A stretch of 64,000 nt of DNA from Deltaproteobacteria bacterium (GCA_016208165.1 JACQYL010000100.1:1-64000), one strand, 5' to 3'; positions 36,347-44,780 are shown, numbered from the stretch's first letter. The notes: generated by a model from the sequence alone, not told the origin. Numbers and translations: made by a program.

Positions 36347-36502
36347 TAACAGGCTCTTGAAAGACGCGATCTGCGGCGTTGCGCTTCATCCCTCGTCACT
36401 GCGACGTACTCTATGTACGCCTCATTCCTCGAGATTCGCGCGCCTTGCATCTCATCGTTTTTCAACGGCCTGTAACAACCCGGCTTTTTCAACGGGCTGA
36501 TA
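36347..36502 (-). repeat. 156-bp dispersed repeat with terminal inverted repeats (copy 2)
   Basis: Same length as the copy at 4521-4676 and nearly identical to its reverse complement. Ends are TAACAGGCTCTTGAAAGA and TTTTTCAACGGGCTGATA. The shared core includes cgtcactgcgacgtactcta. It lies between the kinase array and the MEDS genes. Confidence 0.85.
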
Positions 36503-36667
36503 GCTGCACCCATGGATATTCCAGGGATCTTCGGCATGTTATCGGTCGAGGCGCAGACGTAGCGAATTTTTTTGGACAAAACGGATTACACGGCTTGGAA
36601 GATCCGGATCTTTTTTCCTCTTTCCATTGGGGGCGTCTAACAGGGGTTGTATGGACGAAAGGTTGTG

Positions 36668-36696
36668 TTGACGCAATTAAGAATTAGGGATATAAA
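36668..36696 (+). promoter_or_regulatory. Strong sigma-70-type promoter upstream of the MEDS genes
   Basis: TTGACG (36668-36673) and TATAAA (36691-36696) are separated by exactly 17 nt, one of the best matches in the window. Transcription would start near 36703, giving a leader of about 255 nt before the ATG at 36958. Confidence 0.6.
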
Positions 36697-36957
36697 TTTC
36701 CACAATCTTGCTGTCGCCGCGCCTATCCAAACGAAAAGACCGCCATTAACCGAAAGCGTGTACGACCCCGGCGTAAAGACAAGGACGGCCCTTGCATGAA
36801 GCCGGTGGCAACCGAGATTCAGAAAACATCTTGAATGCGCTCCTAGTCCTGCCCATGATTTTCAGCGATCGTCCACGAGCAGCAACGCAACAAAGCGCGG
36901 CAGAGGCATGAGACAAAAAGTGACACCCGCCTTAACACACAGGAGGAGGCTCCCCAA

Positions 36958-37578
36958 ATGAAACCATCAACCGAGAAAAGATCATCTGGAATACCTCTGA
37001 TTGGCGATCTGCCCTGGGGTAGCCATTTCTGTCAATTTTACCAGACAAAGCAGGACCTGTTGGACGTGCTTATCCCGTACTTTAAGGCAGGTCTCGAGAA
37101 TAACGAACTTTGTGTATGGGTGACCTCGGACTTCCTGACTAGGAGGGAAGCCCTGCATGCCTTGAAAAAGAGCGTGCCCGGCTTTTCGGATCACTTGGCC
37201 AAGGGGCAGATGGAGATATTTCCTTACACTGACTGGTACCTCATAGGCGGGAATTTCGATCTCCAGAGGACGCTCAACATGTGGATGGAAAAGCACGATG
37301 ACGCTCTGTCCAAAGGATTTGCGGGCACGAGGGTAAGCGGCAACCCTTATTGGATAGACAACAAAAAGGACTGGGACGATTTCGCGGCTTATGAAGCGGA
37401 GATCAACAACGTAATCGGGGGAACGAAGCTGCTGGTGCTTTGTACTTACTCCCTCAAAAAATGCGGTGTGATGGAGATCTTGGACGTGGTGAAAAACCAC
37501 GCGTTTGCGCTTGCCAAGAATCGGGGGACATGGCAGATGGTCACCAACCCCGCTTTCGCTCAAGGATATCTTGCATGA
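36958..37578 (+). CDS. Stand-alone MEDS domain protein
   Basis: A 206-residue soluble protein consisting of one MEDS (methanogen/methylotroph, DcmR sensory) domain. It opens 'GIPLIGDLPWGSHFCQFYQTKQDLLDVLIPYFKAGLENNELCVWV' and contains 'KGQMEIFPYTDWYL' and the final 'VKNHAFALAKNRGTWQMV'. The domain is RecA-like in fold and occurs in signalling proteins; its ligand is not settled. A strong AGGAGGAGG precedes the ATG. The next gene carries the same domain joined to a kinase, so this protein may compete with, dimerise with or feed it. No catalytic residues can be assigned. Confidence 0.8.
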   Translation: MKPSTEKRSSGIPLIGDLPWGSHFCQFYQTKQDLLDVLIPYFKAGLENNELCVWVTSDFLTRREALHALKKSVPGFSDHLAKGQMEIFPYTDWYLIGGNFDLQRTLNMWMEKHDDALSKGFAGTRVSGNPYWIDNKKDWDDFAAYEAEINNVIGGTKLLVLCTYSLKKCGVMEILDVVKNHAFALAKNRGTWQMVTNPAFAQGYLA

Positions 37579-37633
37579 TATTCGGCGGCAAACACCCGCG
37601 ATTATGGGCAGACTCGGCGTAAGGCAGAGGCCA

Positions 37634-40186
37634 ATGGAAAGCATGCAGACCATTTACTCGGATACACGAAAATCCGGCATCCCGTTGATCGGCGATCTTC
37701 CCTGGGGTACCGATTTCTGTCAGTTCTATCAGACGGAGGAGGACCTGTTCGAGATTCTGGCGCCCTACTTCAAGGCGGGTGTCGAGAGCAACGAGCTTTG
37801 CATATGGATCACGTCCGGACCGTTCGATAGTGAAGACGCGTGTACGGCTTTGGAAACATTCCCGCCCCACTTCAAGGAATATGTCGATAAGGGGCAGATG
37901 GTTATCATTCCTCGAAGCCGGTGGTGGGCCCGGTATGGAAGGACGGACGAGGCCGTCGTTTCAATGCTGGACAGGGCTATTTTGAGTGGTTTTGACGGTC
38001 TCAGACTCGCATATAACGCTTTCCCCGAAGAAGGGGGCGGCGGTGGCATTATCCTGGACGGGCCCGATGTTATAAGCAGACACAACATAATAGCCTTGTT
38101 TTCGTATCCGCGCGATGAGTTCGATGCTGCCGGCTTTATGCAAGCCATTAAGAACCATCGGTTTGCCCTTGTCCGGAATGGAGACCGCTGGGAGCTCATC
38201 GAAAGCTCGGAAGTGCGGACCATCAAGGATGCTCTCAAGAGGAGCGAAGAAAAGCTGCATTCGCTCTTCAACAACATGTCCGAGGGCTTTGCCTATCACC
38301 GGATCGTGCTGGATGCCGGAGAGCGGCCCTGCGATTACGTCTTTTGTCAAGTCAACGAGGCCTTCGAGAGACTCACCGGGCTCAAAGCGGAAAGCATCCT
38401 CGGTAGGAAAGCCACGGACGTTCTTCCCGGCATAGAGAAGGACCCTGCCGACTGGATCGGAACGTATGGACGAGTCGCTCTGACCGGAAGACCGGTGCAA
38501 TTTGAACGCTATTCCGAGTTGCTTGAAAAGTGGTTTTCGATTTCGGCCTTCAGTCCGCACAAGGGCTATTTCGCCGTGACGTTCAGCGACATAACAGAGC
38601 GCAAGCGGGCGGAGCAGGCGCTTCGGGAAAGCGAGCAGCTCTGGGCCGTTACTGTGGCCAGCATCGGGGATGCGGTGATTGCGACCGATACAGCGGGACG
38701 GGTCACGTTTCTAAACAAGGTGGCGGAGGAGCTGACGGGTTGGAACATGCCGGAGGCGCTCGGGAAACCGGTGCAGGAGGTGTTCCACATCGTCAACGAG
38801 AATAGCCGTGAGGCCGTAGAGGATCCGGTGCGAAAAGTGCTCCAGACCGGTAAGATCGCAGGTCTGGCCAACCATACGGTGCTGCTCCGGAGGGACGGGA
38901 CCGAGGTGCCCATTGACGACAGTGGGGCGCCCATCCGGGACAATGAAGGCCGTATTCTTGGAGTGGTACTGGTCTTCCGCGACATCACCGAGCGAAGGAG
39001 CATAGAGGCGGCCCTCCGTCAGTTGAATGAAGTCCTCGAGCGGCGGGTGGCCGAGCGCACTGAGATGGCCGAGACCCGGTCGAAGCAGCTGCAGGCCCTG
39101 GCGGCGGAACTGATCGAGGCCGAGGAGCGGGAGCGTCGGCGAGTTGCCGAAATCCTGCACGACGATCTGCAGCAACTTCTCGCCGCCGCCCGGATGCAGC
39201 TCCAAGCGGCTCGCGAAGACCTGTTCTACGTACCTCTGCTGGAAAACGTCGAGCAGTTGCTCGAGGAGTCTATCGGAAAATCACGCCGCCTGTCGCACGA
39301 GCTAAGTCCCGCCGTGCTGCACCACTCCGGCCTTGTCGCCGCCCTGGAATGGCTCGCCCGGCAAATGAAGGACCAGTTTGGACTGGAAGTCGAGCTGGAG
39401 GCGGACGATACGCGTCGATTTGAAGGTTCCCCCCTGAAGGTGTTTCTGTTCCGCGCCGCGCAGGAGCTTCTGTTCAATGTTGTCAAACACGCCGGCGTGA
39501 AACACGCCCGCGTCGCGCTTTCCGGTTTTGACGCCCACGTTGTCATGAAGATCACCGATTGTGGCCAAGGATTTGATCCCGAGGTCCTGGATTGCTCCAC
39601 CCGGATGAAGGGGTTTGGACTGCTGAGTCTGAGGGAGCGTGCTCGATACGTCGGGGGAAATCTCGACATCGAAAGCGCACCGGGGTGCGGCAGCCGTTTC
39701 ACCGTGAGGGTTCCGCTCAACCTGCCCGAAGCGGATCGACTGCAGCCGTATGGAGCGCCGCCGTCCGAACCGAGGAACAGCGGACAAGCCGGAGGCCAGG
39801 GTTCCACCGTTGCAGGAGGAACCCGGGTACTGCTCGTCGACGACCATCAGGTGATGCGTCAGGGGCTGAATCGGTTGATTTCCGGCCACCCGGACATTCG
39901 GGTCGTTGGTGAGGCTGCCAATGGGCACGAGGCCATCGAAGGAGTCCGACAGCTAAAACCTCATGTGGTGGTGATGGACGTCTCCATGCCGGTGATGGAC
40001 GGCATCGAGGCCACTCGACGCATCAAGGCCGAGTCGCCTGAAGTGCGGGTAATCGGCCTCTCGATGTACGAGGATGAATTGATAGCAGATACGATGCGCC
40101 AGGCAGGGGCGGAGGCCCTTGTGAGCAAAACCGCCTCCTCGGCCGAACTGCTGAAGGCGATCTGCCGGGTCGTTGGCCGCGGCTAG
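37634..40186 (+). CDS. MEDS-PAS-PAS-HisKA_3-HATPase-REC hybrid sensor kinase (set E)
   Basis: An 850-residue soluble protein from ATG 37634 (CAGAGG 4-9 nt upstream); an in-frame ATG at 37505 would overlap the previous gene and is less likely. MEDS covers about residues 12-190 and repeats the opening 'GIPLIGDLPWGTDFCQFYQTEEDL' of the neighbour. The first PAS covers about 205-325 ('SLFNNMSEGFAYHRIVLDAGERPCDY', close to the set B PAS) and the second about 335-455 ('SIGDAVIATDTAGRVTFLNK', close to sets A, C and D). HisKA_3 has His in 'RRRVAEILHDDLQQL'; HATPase and a terminal NarL-like receiver ('VVVMDVSMPVMDG') follow, without a DNA-binding domain. It shares its kinase half with sets A and C but has a different input and the opposite orientation. 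Confidence 0.85.
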   Translation: MESMQTIYSDTRKSGIPLIGDLPWGTDFCQFYQTEEDLFEILAPYFKAGVESNELCIWITSGPFDSEDACTALETFPPHFKEYVDKGQMVIIPRSRWWARYGRTDEAVVSMLDRAILSGFDGLRLAYNAFPEEGGGGGIILDGPDVISRHNIIALFSYPRDEFDAAGFMQAIKNHRFALVRNGDRWELIESSEVRTIKDALKRSEEKLHSLFNNMSEGFAYHRIVLDAGERPCDYVFCQVNEAFERLTGLKAESILGRKATDVLPGIEKDPADWIGTYGRVALTGRPVQFERYSELLEKWFSISAFSPHKGYFAVTFSDITERKRAEQALRESEQLWAVTVASIGDAVIATDTAGRVTFLNKVAEELTGWNMPEALGKPVQEVFHIVNENSREAVEDPVRKVLQTGKIAGLANHTVLLRRDGTEVPIDDSGAPIRDNEGRILGVVLVFRDITERRSIEAALRQLNEVLERRVAERTEMAETRSKQLQALAAELIEAEERERRRVAEILHDDLQQLLAAARMQLQAAREDLFYVPLLENVEQLLEESIGKSRRLSHELSPAVLHHSGLVAALEWLARQMKDQFGLEVELEADDTRRFEGSPLKVFLFRAAQELLFNVVKHAGVKHARVALSGFDAHVVMKITDCGQGFDPEVLDCSTRMKGFGLLSLRERARYVGGNLDIESAPGCGSRFTVRVPLNLPEADRLQPYGAPPSEPRNSGQAGGQGSTVAGGTRVLLVDDHQVMRQGLNRLISGHPDIRVVGEAANGHEAIEGVRQLKPHVVVMDVSMPVMDGIEATRRIKAESPEVRVIGLSMYEDELIADTMRQAGAEALVSKTASSAELLKAICRVVGRG

Positions 40187-40383
40187 CCCGGACTCCTCCA
40201 AGAGAGTTGCAGCCGGAGGTTTTTAGACAAATCGAAATAGGTTATCGACAAACCGATGATTGCCAACGGTAGGGGCGATACATGCCCGAGCCGCTGCTAC
40301 GTGTATCTTTTCTCCGACCCGCCGTACCGTTCTTTGGTTGGACCACAATTGAATAGACAGGGGTTCCCGTGCCGACGGCGGCG

Positions 40384-40719
40384 CTATTCCGCCAACACGT
40401 AAAGGAATGTGGCGACAAAGCGTTCAAAGTCCTTGAGTCCCTTTACGGTCATGTACTCGTTGGCCACGTGCTGTCTCCCTCCGTGACCGAGACCGCCGGA
40501 GATCACCGGTAAACCCAGGATTCCGGAAAAAACGAAATAGGGAGCCGCCCATGGGGCGATGGGCCACACTTCGGGTTCCACGCCGTGACGGCGATAGGTG
40601 TCTATCATCTTCTGCACCAAGGGCTCGGAAAATTCCGTCTTGGACCACGTGTACCTGTCCCTATGGCGGTGTGCGCCATTTCGATCTTCGATGATTCCCT
40701 CGTGGGCGGTTGCAATGGT
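40384..40719 (-). pseudogene. 3' remnant of an M20-family peptidase/deacylase gene
   Basis: Directly after the TAA of the GNAT gene, and in the same frame, 111 codons read TIATAHEGIIEDRNGAHRHR..., then 'YTWSKTEFSEPLVQKMIDTYRRHGVEPEVWP', 'GGLGHGGRQHVANEYMTVKGL' and a natural C-terminus 'FLYVLAE'. This is the C-terminal part of an ArgE/DapE-like M20 metallopeptidase. The start and the N-terminal two thirds with the metal ligands are gone. The likely event is a deletion ending at the GNAT stop codon. The full gene was probably the last member of the aminomutase operon. Confidence 0.75.
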
Positions 40720-41202
40720 TTAGAGCTCTTTCATGAAAATCATCTTGTGATCACCCTGCCGGTAGTAGTCGTTCAGGACGGATATCAGGCGATAGCCATA
40801 ACGCTCATAAAAGATCCTCGCAGATTCGTAGGGAGGGGTTGAAGAAGTCTCCACATAGATGCGTCTTCCCTCTCTGCTCTCGATCAAATCTTCAGCGCGG
40901 GCGAGCAGCTTGCCTCCCACTCCCTTTTTTGAACAACTCTCGTCCACGGCGATCCAGTAGAGATCAAAGCGTCGATCCGTCATGGGGATAGAGCCGAAGC
41001 ACACATAGCCGATTACCGTGTCCGGGTTCTTCACCGCGCAAAGGACATGGTATTCATCCCGCTCGGCGTGGTGAATCGCTTCGTCTATCAATTCGAGAGC
41101 GACCTTGCGTTCTTCCGGGGTAAAAACACCGACTCCTTCGATGATCTGTTGGATGCGGTTTCTATCTTGGGGGAGTAGTGATCGAACGGTCAATTCTTCC
41201 AT
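40720..41202 (-). CDS. GNAT-family N-acetyltransferase
   Basis: A 160-residue GCN5-related acetyltransferase. Motif A is visible as 'LYWIAVDESCSKKGVGGKLLARAEDLI' (acetyl-CoA binding, here SKKGVGG instead of the usual R/QxxGxG/A), followed by 'IYVETSSTPPYESARIFYERYGYRLI'. It overlaps the ATP-grasp gene upstream by 41 nt. Because it shares an operon with lysine 2,3-aminomutase, acetylation of beta-lysine or of a beta-lysine peptide is plausible, comparable in role to AblB, which it need not resemble closely. The acceptor is inference. Confidence 0.8.
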   Translation of the reverse strand: MEELTVRSLLPQDRNRIQQIIEGVGVFTPEERKVALELIDEAIHHAERDEYHVLCAVKNPDTVIGYVCFGSIPMTDRRFDLYWIAVDESCSKKGVGGKLLARAEDLIESREGRRIYVETSSTPPYESARIFYERYGYRLISVLNDYYRQGDHKMIFMKEL

Positions 41203-42193
41203 TTCGCAGAACCATAAATGATACTAGTTGATCCACCATACTCCGGTAGTTGATTCCCGACCTTTCCATAGCGGCGGCGAAGCCGGCGTCCGGACTCAAG
41301 CAGGGGTTTGCATTGACCTCGAGAACGTAGACATTTCCACGCCCATCCATCCTGAAGTCAATTCGTCCGTAGTCCCGAAGCATGAACAAATTAAAGCAAC
41401 GAGCGGTCAGCTTTTCGATCTCCGACGCAACCGACGGCTTGAGGGTCTCCGGAAACACCCGAAGCGTGTGCCGGAATTCCACGGAGTCCCTTTTCCATTT
41501 CGCCCGATACCCCACGATGCGGTAGAGATCGTCGGGAAAACCCGAAAAATCGATCTCGGCTACGGGCAGGACAAAAGCGTTCGGATAGCCGAAAGCGGAT
41601 ACGTTGAATTCCCTTCCATCGATGTACTCCTCGATGAGTACATCTCCGAAACGACGGGAAAAGGAGAGTATGCCCCCCCTCAGTTCCCCCTCGTCCCGAA
41701 AGATCGAGTCCTGATCGATTCCGATGCTCGCGTCTTCGAACCTCGGTTTGACAATGACCGGGTATCTCAGGCCGACCGATTCCAAGGGAGACGTACTCCC
41801 GTGCAGCACATAGGCGGGTGTCGGAATCCCGGCGGCATCGAGGAGCTGTTTGGCGACCCATTTATCCGTACTGAGGGTCAGGGCGGACGATGGGGAGCCC
41901 GAGAAGGGTATTCCCACGAGTTCCAGGACCGCCGCCGGGTGTCCGCATAATCGTGGGTCTTCGTCCACCGTCTCGCAGAGGTTGAAGACCATCATCACGT
42001 TTCGATCGCGGATCGCTTTGACGGGCTCGCCGGGATCTCTGCTGAACGGAACGCGAACAGCAGGGCGCCCCAACTCTCCCAGGGCCTTCTCGATGGCTTC
42101 CACCTGGTCCAAGACGTCGCGTGACGCCTCCGAAAAAGCAGAGCCCGGCGCCAAAGGCACATTGTGAAGGATACCGATCAAGCCGTGGTCCAT
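41162..42193 (-). CDS. D-alanine-D-alanine ligase-like ATP-grasp enzyme (second of two)
   Basis: A 343-residue ATP-grasp ligase of the Ddl superfamily. The N-terminal Rossmann-like part includes 'MMVFNLCETVDEDPRLCGHPAAVLELVGIPFSGS'. ATP-grasp segments are 'LSTDKWVAKQLLDAAGIPTPAY', 'YPVIVKPRFEDASIGIDQDS' and 'DVLIEEYIDGREFNVSAFG', and the metal/ATP site is in 'YVLEVNANPCLSP'. It joins a carboxylate, as acyl phosphate, to an amine. It overlaps its paralogue upstream by 16 nt and the GNAT gene downstream by 41 nt. A housekeeping role in the cell wall is unlikely given two divergent copies beside an aminomutase; peptide bond formation with an unusual amino acid is more likely. Confidence 0.82.
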   Translation of the reverse strand: MDHGLIGILHNVPLAPGSAFSEASRDVLDQVEAIEKALGELGRPAVRVPFSRDPGEPVKAIRDRNVMMVFNLCETVDEDPRLCGHPAAVLELVGIPFSGSPSSALTLSTDKWVAKQLLDAAGIPTPAYVLHGSTSPLESVGLRYPVIVKPRFEDASIGIDQDSIFRDEGELRGGILSFSRRFGDVLIEEYIDGREFNVSAFGYPNAFVLPVAEIDFSGFPDDLYRIVGYRAKWKRDSVEFRHTLRVFPETLKPSVASEIEKLTARCFNLFMLRDYGRIDFRMDGRGNVYVLEVNANPCLSPDAGFAAAMERSGINYRSMVDQLVSFMVLRNGRIDRSITTPPR

Positions 42194-43194
42194 CCTCGCT
42201 CCCCCGGCCCGAATCCCGCACCGGAAATGCGCGCGCTCGCCGAGTTCATTATTTCCCCGATCAAGGCGACGTAGGACATGCCCGTCAGGTCCGCCAGGAG
42301 GCAGAGGTCCGAATGCCCCGGATGCAGCCCGGCGAGGGGATTCACTTCCAGCAGATTCGGCACTCCCTTATCGTCCGCCCGCAGGTCTATACGTCCCCCG
42401 TCCCGTCCCCCAATGCCTCTCCACAACGCCAGGGCGGTCTCGGCGGCCGCTACGGCGGTGACATCCGAAGCCAGGCGATAACTGACCAAGGCTCTCCAGT
42501 TTTCCTTCTCGTGGTAGGAGTACCAACCGGATTCACGTTCGCTCTTCAGGATCACTTCCATAACCCCGAGGACCCGAGACGCGGCTCCGGTGCCCAGCAC
42601 CCCAACGGTGAGCTCGCGTCCCGGAAGGAAGCTCTCCACCAGAACGGGCTGTCGATAGGTCTGGAGCAAGTCCCGGCATACGGACACCAGCTCGTCTTTT
42701 CCCCGAATCTTGGACGCCGTATTGATCCCCTTTCCAGTGCCCTCCGCCACCGGCTTGGCAAACAGAGGAAAGGGCAGATCCATCTGAACCGCGTCCGATT
42801 CCTCCTCCACGACACGGAACTCAGGAGTGGGCAAACCCAGATCCCGGATCACCCGTTTGGTCAAGGCCTTGTGCAGGGTCAGCGAAAGCACCAGCGGATC
42901 GGAAAACGTGTAGGGGATATCGTAGGCGTCCAGCAACGCCGGCGCCTGCGCCTCCCGACCGAACCCCCGGAGTCCCTCGGCGATGTTGAAGACCATATCC
43001 CATCGCTCGCCCGCCACCAGGCGCGAGGCCAGTCGACGGACGTTTCCAATGCGAACCGTCTCGTGGCCAAGCTCCAGAAGGGCCCCATCGATCGCATCGA
43101 TGGTATCGACGTGATCGAACTCCGCCGTCTCCTCTTCCGTGAAGCCTCGATCCAGATAATCGTTTCGAAGATCGTACGTAATTCCTACCCGCAT
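42178..43194 (-). CDS. D-alanine-D-alanine ligase-like ATP-grasp enzyme (first of two)
   Basis: A 338-residue Ddl-superfamily ligase. It begins 'MRVGITYDLRNDYLDRGFTEEETAEFD' and continues with 'DMVFNIAEGLRGFGREAQAPALLDAYDIPYTFSDP', 'LTLHKALTKRVIRDLGLPTPEF', 'FPLFAKPVAEGTGKGI' and the metal-site stretch 'NLLEVNPLAGLHPGHSDL'. It differs clearly from the next gene, so the two probably perform successive or alternative ligations. Start 43194 fits the family; an in-frame ATG at 43221 would extend the overlap with the aminomutase gene. It overlaps the aminomutase stop by 10 nt and the second ligase start by 16 nt. Confidence 0.82.
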   Translation of the reverse strand: MRVGITYDLRNDYLDRGFTEEETAEFDHVDTIDAIDGALLELGHETVRIGNVRRLASRLVAGERWDMVFNIAEGLRGFGREAQAPALLDAYDIPYTFSDPLVLSLTLHKALTKRVIRDLGLPTPEFRVVEEESDAVQMDLPFPLFAKPVAEGTGKGINTASKIRGKDELVSVCRDLLQTYRQPVLVESFLPGRELTVGVLGTGAASRVLGVMEVILKSERESGWYSYHEKENWRALVSYRLASDVTAVAAAETALALWRGIGGRDGGRIDLRADDKGVPNLLEVNPLAGLHPGHSDLCLLADLTGMSYVALIGEIMNSASARISGAGFGPGERGWTTA

Positions 43195-44522
43195 GGCTCT
43201 ATCCCTGCCGTTAGAGAACATTTGAAGTCGCCGGACACGGGCCTGTCGGGGTACCGGTAAATGCCCCCTTCGTAGTTCTTCAATATCCAGTTGTCCTCAT
43301 CCCGGCCTACCACATATTCCGGTAGCAGCGGAATTTTACCGCCGCCGCCCGGCGCGTCAATGACGTAGGTGGGAACGGCATAGCCGCTCGTGTGTCCTCT
43401 GAGGCCCTGGATCATTTCCAAGCCTTTTGCCACCGGCGTACGGAAGTGGGACGAACCTGAAATGGGGTCGCACTGGTAAAGGTAATACGGCCTTACCCGG
43501 ACTTTGAGTAGTCCGTGCACCAGCTTTTTCATGGTATCCACGTTGTCGTTGATTCCCGAGAGCAGGACCGTTTGGCTGCCCAATGGAATACCCGCGTCCG
43601 CCAAGCGTTCACACGCCTGGGCGGTTTCAGGCGTCAACTCATCGGGGTGCGTGAAGTGGATGCTCATCAATAGCGGGTGGTACTTTTTCAGCATGCGCGT
43701 GAGAGCCGGCGTTACGCGCTGGGGCAAGACCACGGGCGCTTTGGTGCCGATTCGAACGATCTCCACGTGGGGTATCGCGCGAACACGAGAGAGAAGCCAC
43801 TCGATATCCTCGTCGCACAGGGTCAGCGGATCTCCGCCGGATAGGAGAACGTCCCTGATGGACGGAGTGCGCTCGATGTACTCTATCGCCTCCTTCCACC
43901 TGTTCTTTCCGAATGTGGCCGACTTGCCGTTTCCCACCATGCGCGAACGGGTGCAGTACCGGCAATACGTTGAACACATGTCCGTTGTTAGAAAAAGGAC
44001 ACGATCCGGGTAGCGGTGCACCACACCGGGAACCGGACTGTCATGCTCCTCTCCTAAAGGGTCCTCCGCTTCGCCGGGAGTTTGGAGAAATTCGGCTGAA
44101 ACCGGAATGACCGTTCGTCGAAGGGGCTGCAGAGGGTTGTCCTTATCCAGGAGGCTGGCATAATAAGGGGTGATGCACAGGGGCAGAGCCGTATGGCTGG
44201 AAATGCCTCTCTTCTCATCTTCGGAGAGCGAAACTACCTGACTCAGAAACTCGATGTTTCTGATACAGTGACGCAGCTGCCAACGCCAGTCGTTCCATTC
44301 CGACTGGCCGGCTTGAGGGAAAAACGTTCTGCGAAATGCCGATGTCCGCTCACTCGAGCGAAACCTCGGAGTACTCTTTACAATTCGTATCGATGTGACT
44401 TTCGGTGCTTCCAATCCTCCTTCCGGCAGTGAGGCTTCCGGGCACTGTTCACAACATACCCTTGCCCGACCGCCGCTGGAACTTGGAGGTTCCCAATCCT
44501 GGCCGCAATGGCTTTCTTCCAT
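43185..44522 (-). CDS. kamA: Lysine 2,3-aminomutase (KamA/AblA-type radical SAM enzyme)
   Basis: A 445-residue radical SAM, PLP-dependent aminomutase. The 4Fe-4S motif is 'CSTYCRYCTR'. The region 'WNDWRWQLRHCIRNIEFL' precedes the core, and the PLP Lys is expected in 'DAPGGGGKIPLLPEYV'. The two acidic positions that hold the lysine side chain in characterised lysine 2,3-aminomutases appear kept ('YQCDPISGSSHFR' and 'VIDAPGGGGK'), favouring L-lysine over glutamate. It converts L-alpha-lysine to beta-lysine. Start 44522 has AAGGAG upstream; the frame is open to 44888, but that extension has no family resemblance. It is the first gene of a four-gene overlapping operon with two ATP-grasp ligases and a GNAT. 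Confidence 0.88.
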   Translation of the reverse strand: MEESHCGQDWEPPSSSGGRARVCCEQCPEASLPEGGLEAPKVTSIRIVKSTPRFRSSERTSAFRRTFFPQAGQSEWNDWRWQLRHCIRNIEFLSQVVSLSEDEKRGISSHTALPLCITPYYASLLDKDNPLQPLRRTVIPVSAEFLQTPGEAEDPLGEEHDSPVPGVVHRYPDRVLFLTTDMCSTYCRYCTRSRMVGNGKSATFGKNRWKEAIEYIERTPSIRDVLLSGGDPLTLCDEDIEWLLSRVRAIPHVEIVRIGTKAPVVLPQRVTPALTRMLKKYHPLLMSIHFTHPDELTPETAQACERLADAGIPLGSQTVLLSGINDNVDTMKKLVHGLLKVRVRPYYLYQCDPISGSSHFRTPVAKGLEMIQGLRGHTSGYAVPTYVIDAPGGGGKIPLLPEYVVGRDEDNWILKNYEGGIYRYPDRPVSGDFKCSLTAGIEPCG

Positions 44523-44583
44523 TTTGTGCTTGCTCCTTCCCTTTTTGGGTAGTCTTGAGGCAGAGCCTCGCCGTTTGAGGTCA

Positions 44584-44612
44584 GCATTAGCATAAGTTGT
44601 TCCAAAGTGCAA
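44584..44612 (-). promoter_or_regulatory. Candidate promoter of the kamA operon
   Basis: On the minus strand TTGCAC (complement of 44607-44612) and TAATGC (complement of 44584-44589) are 17 nt apart, about 60 nt before the kamA start. By inspection only. Confidence 0.4.
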
Positions 44613-44780
44613 GACTTTGATATAGTTAGATTTATTGTGAACAAACCTACGGCACCGGAACATGGATCTCCCATTGCCTGGGATGAGAAGCGGGTTCCGG
44701 TTCCTCGTGGTGGAAGTGTGAGGATAACCCATTGATAACAAAGGGAAAAAATGGTCGAAATCAGGATTCCAATTTATGGG

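Larger units (their letters stand above)
36053..36957. other. Divergent intergenic region between set D and the MEDS genes
   Basis: About 900 bases hold no gene. They contain repeat copy 2 (36347-36502) and a strong promoter-like pair for the plus-strand MEDS genes (36668-36696), followed by a leader of roughly 250 nt. The leader includes a short hairpin CGGT-GGCA-ACCG near 36812-36823. No riboswitch class could be recognised. The stretch 36053-36346 shows nothing certain. Confidence 0.5.

Noticed and set aside
36259-36579. A 106-codon minus-strand gene over the 36.3-36.5 kb repeat
   Set aside because: It is formed by the 156-bp repeat; the same peptide fragments appear at the other copy, so it is not a gene.
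36703-36957. A riboswitch in the leader of the MEDS genes
   Set aside because: Short hairpins and a 'ggtggcaaccg' stretch are present, but no known cobalamin, SAM or cyclic-di-GMP riboswitch pattern fits.
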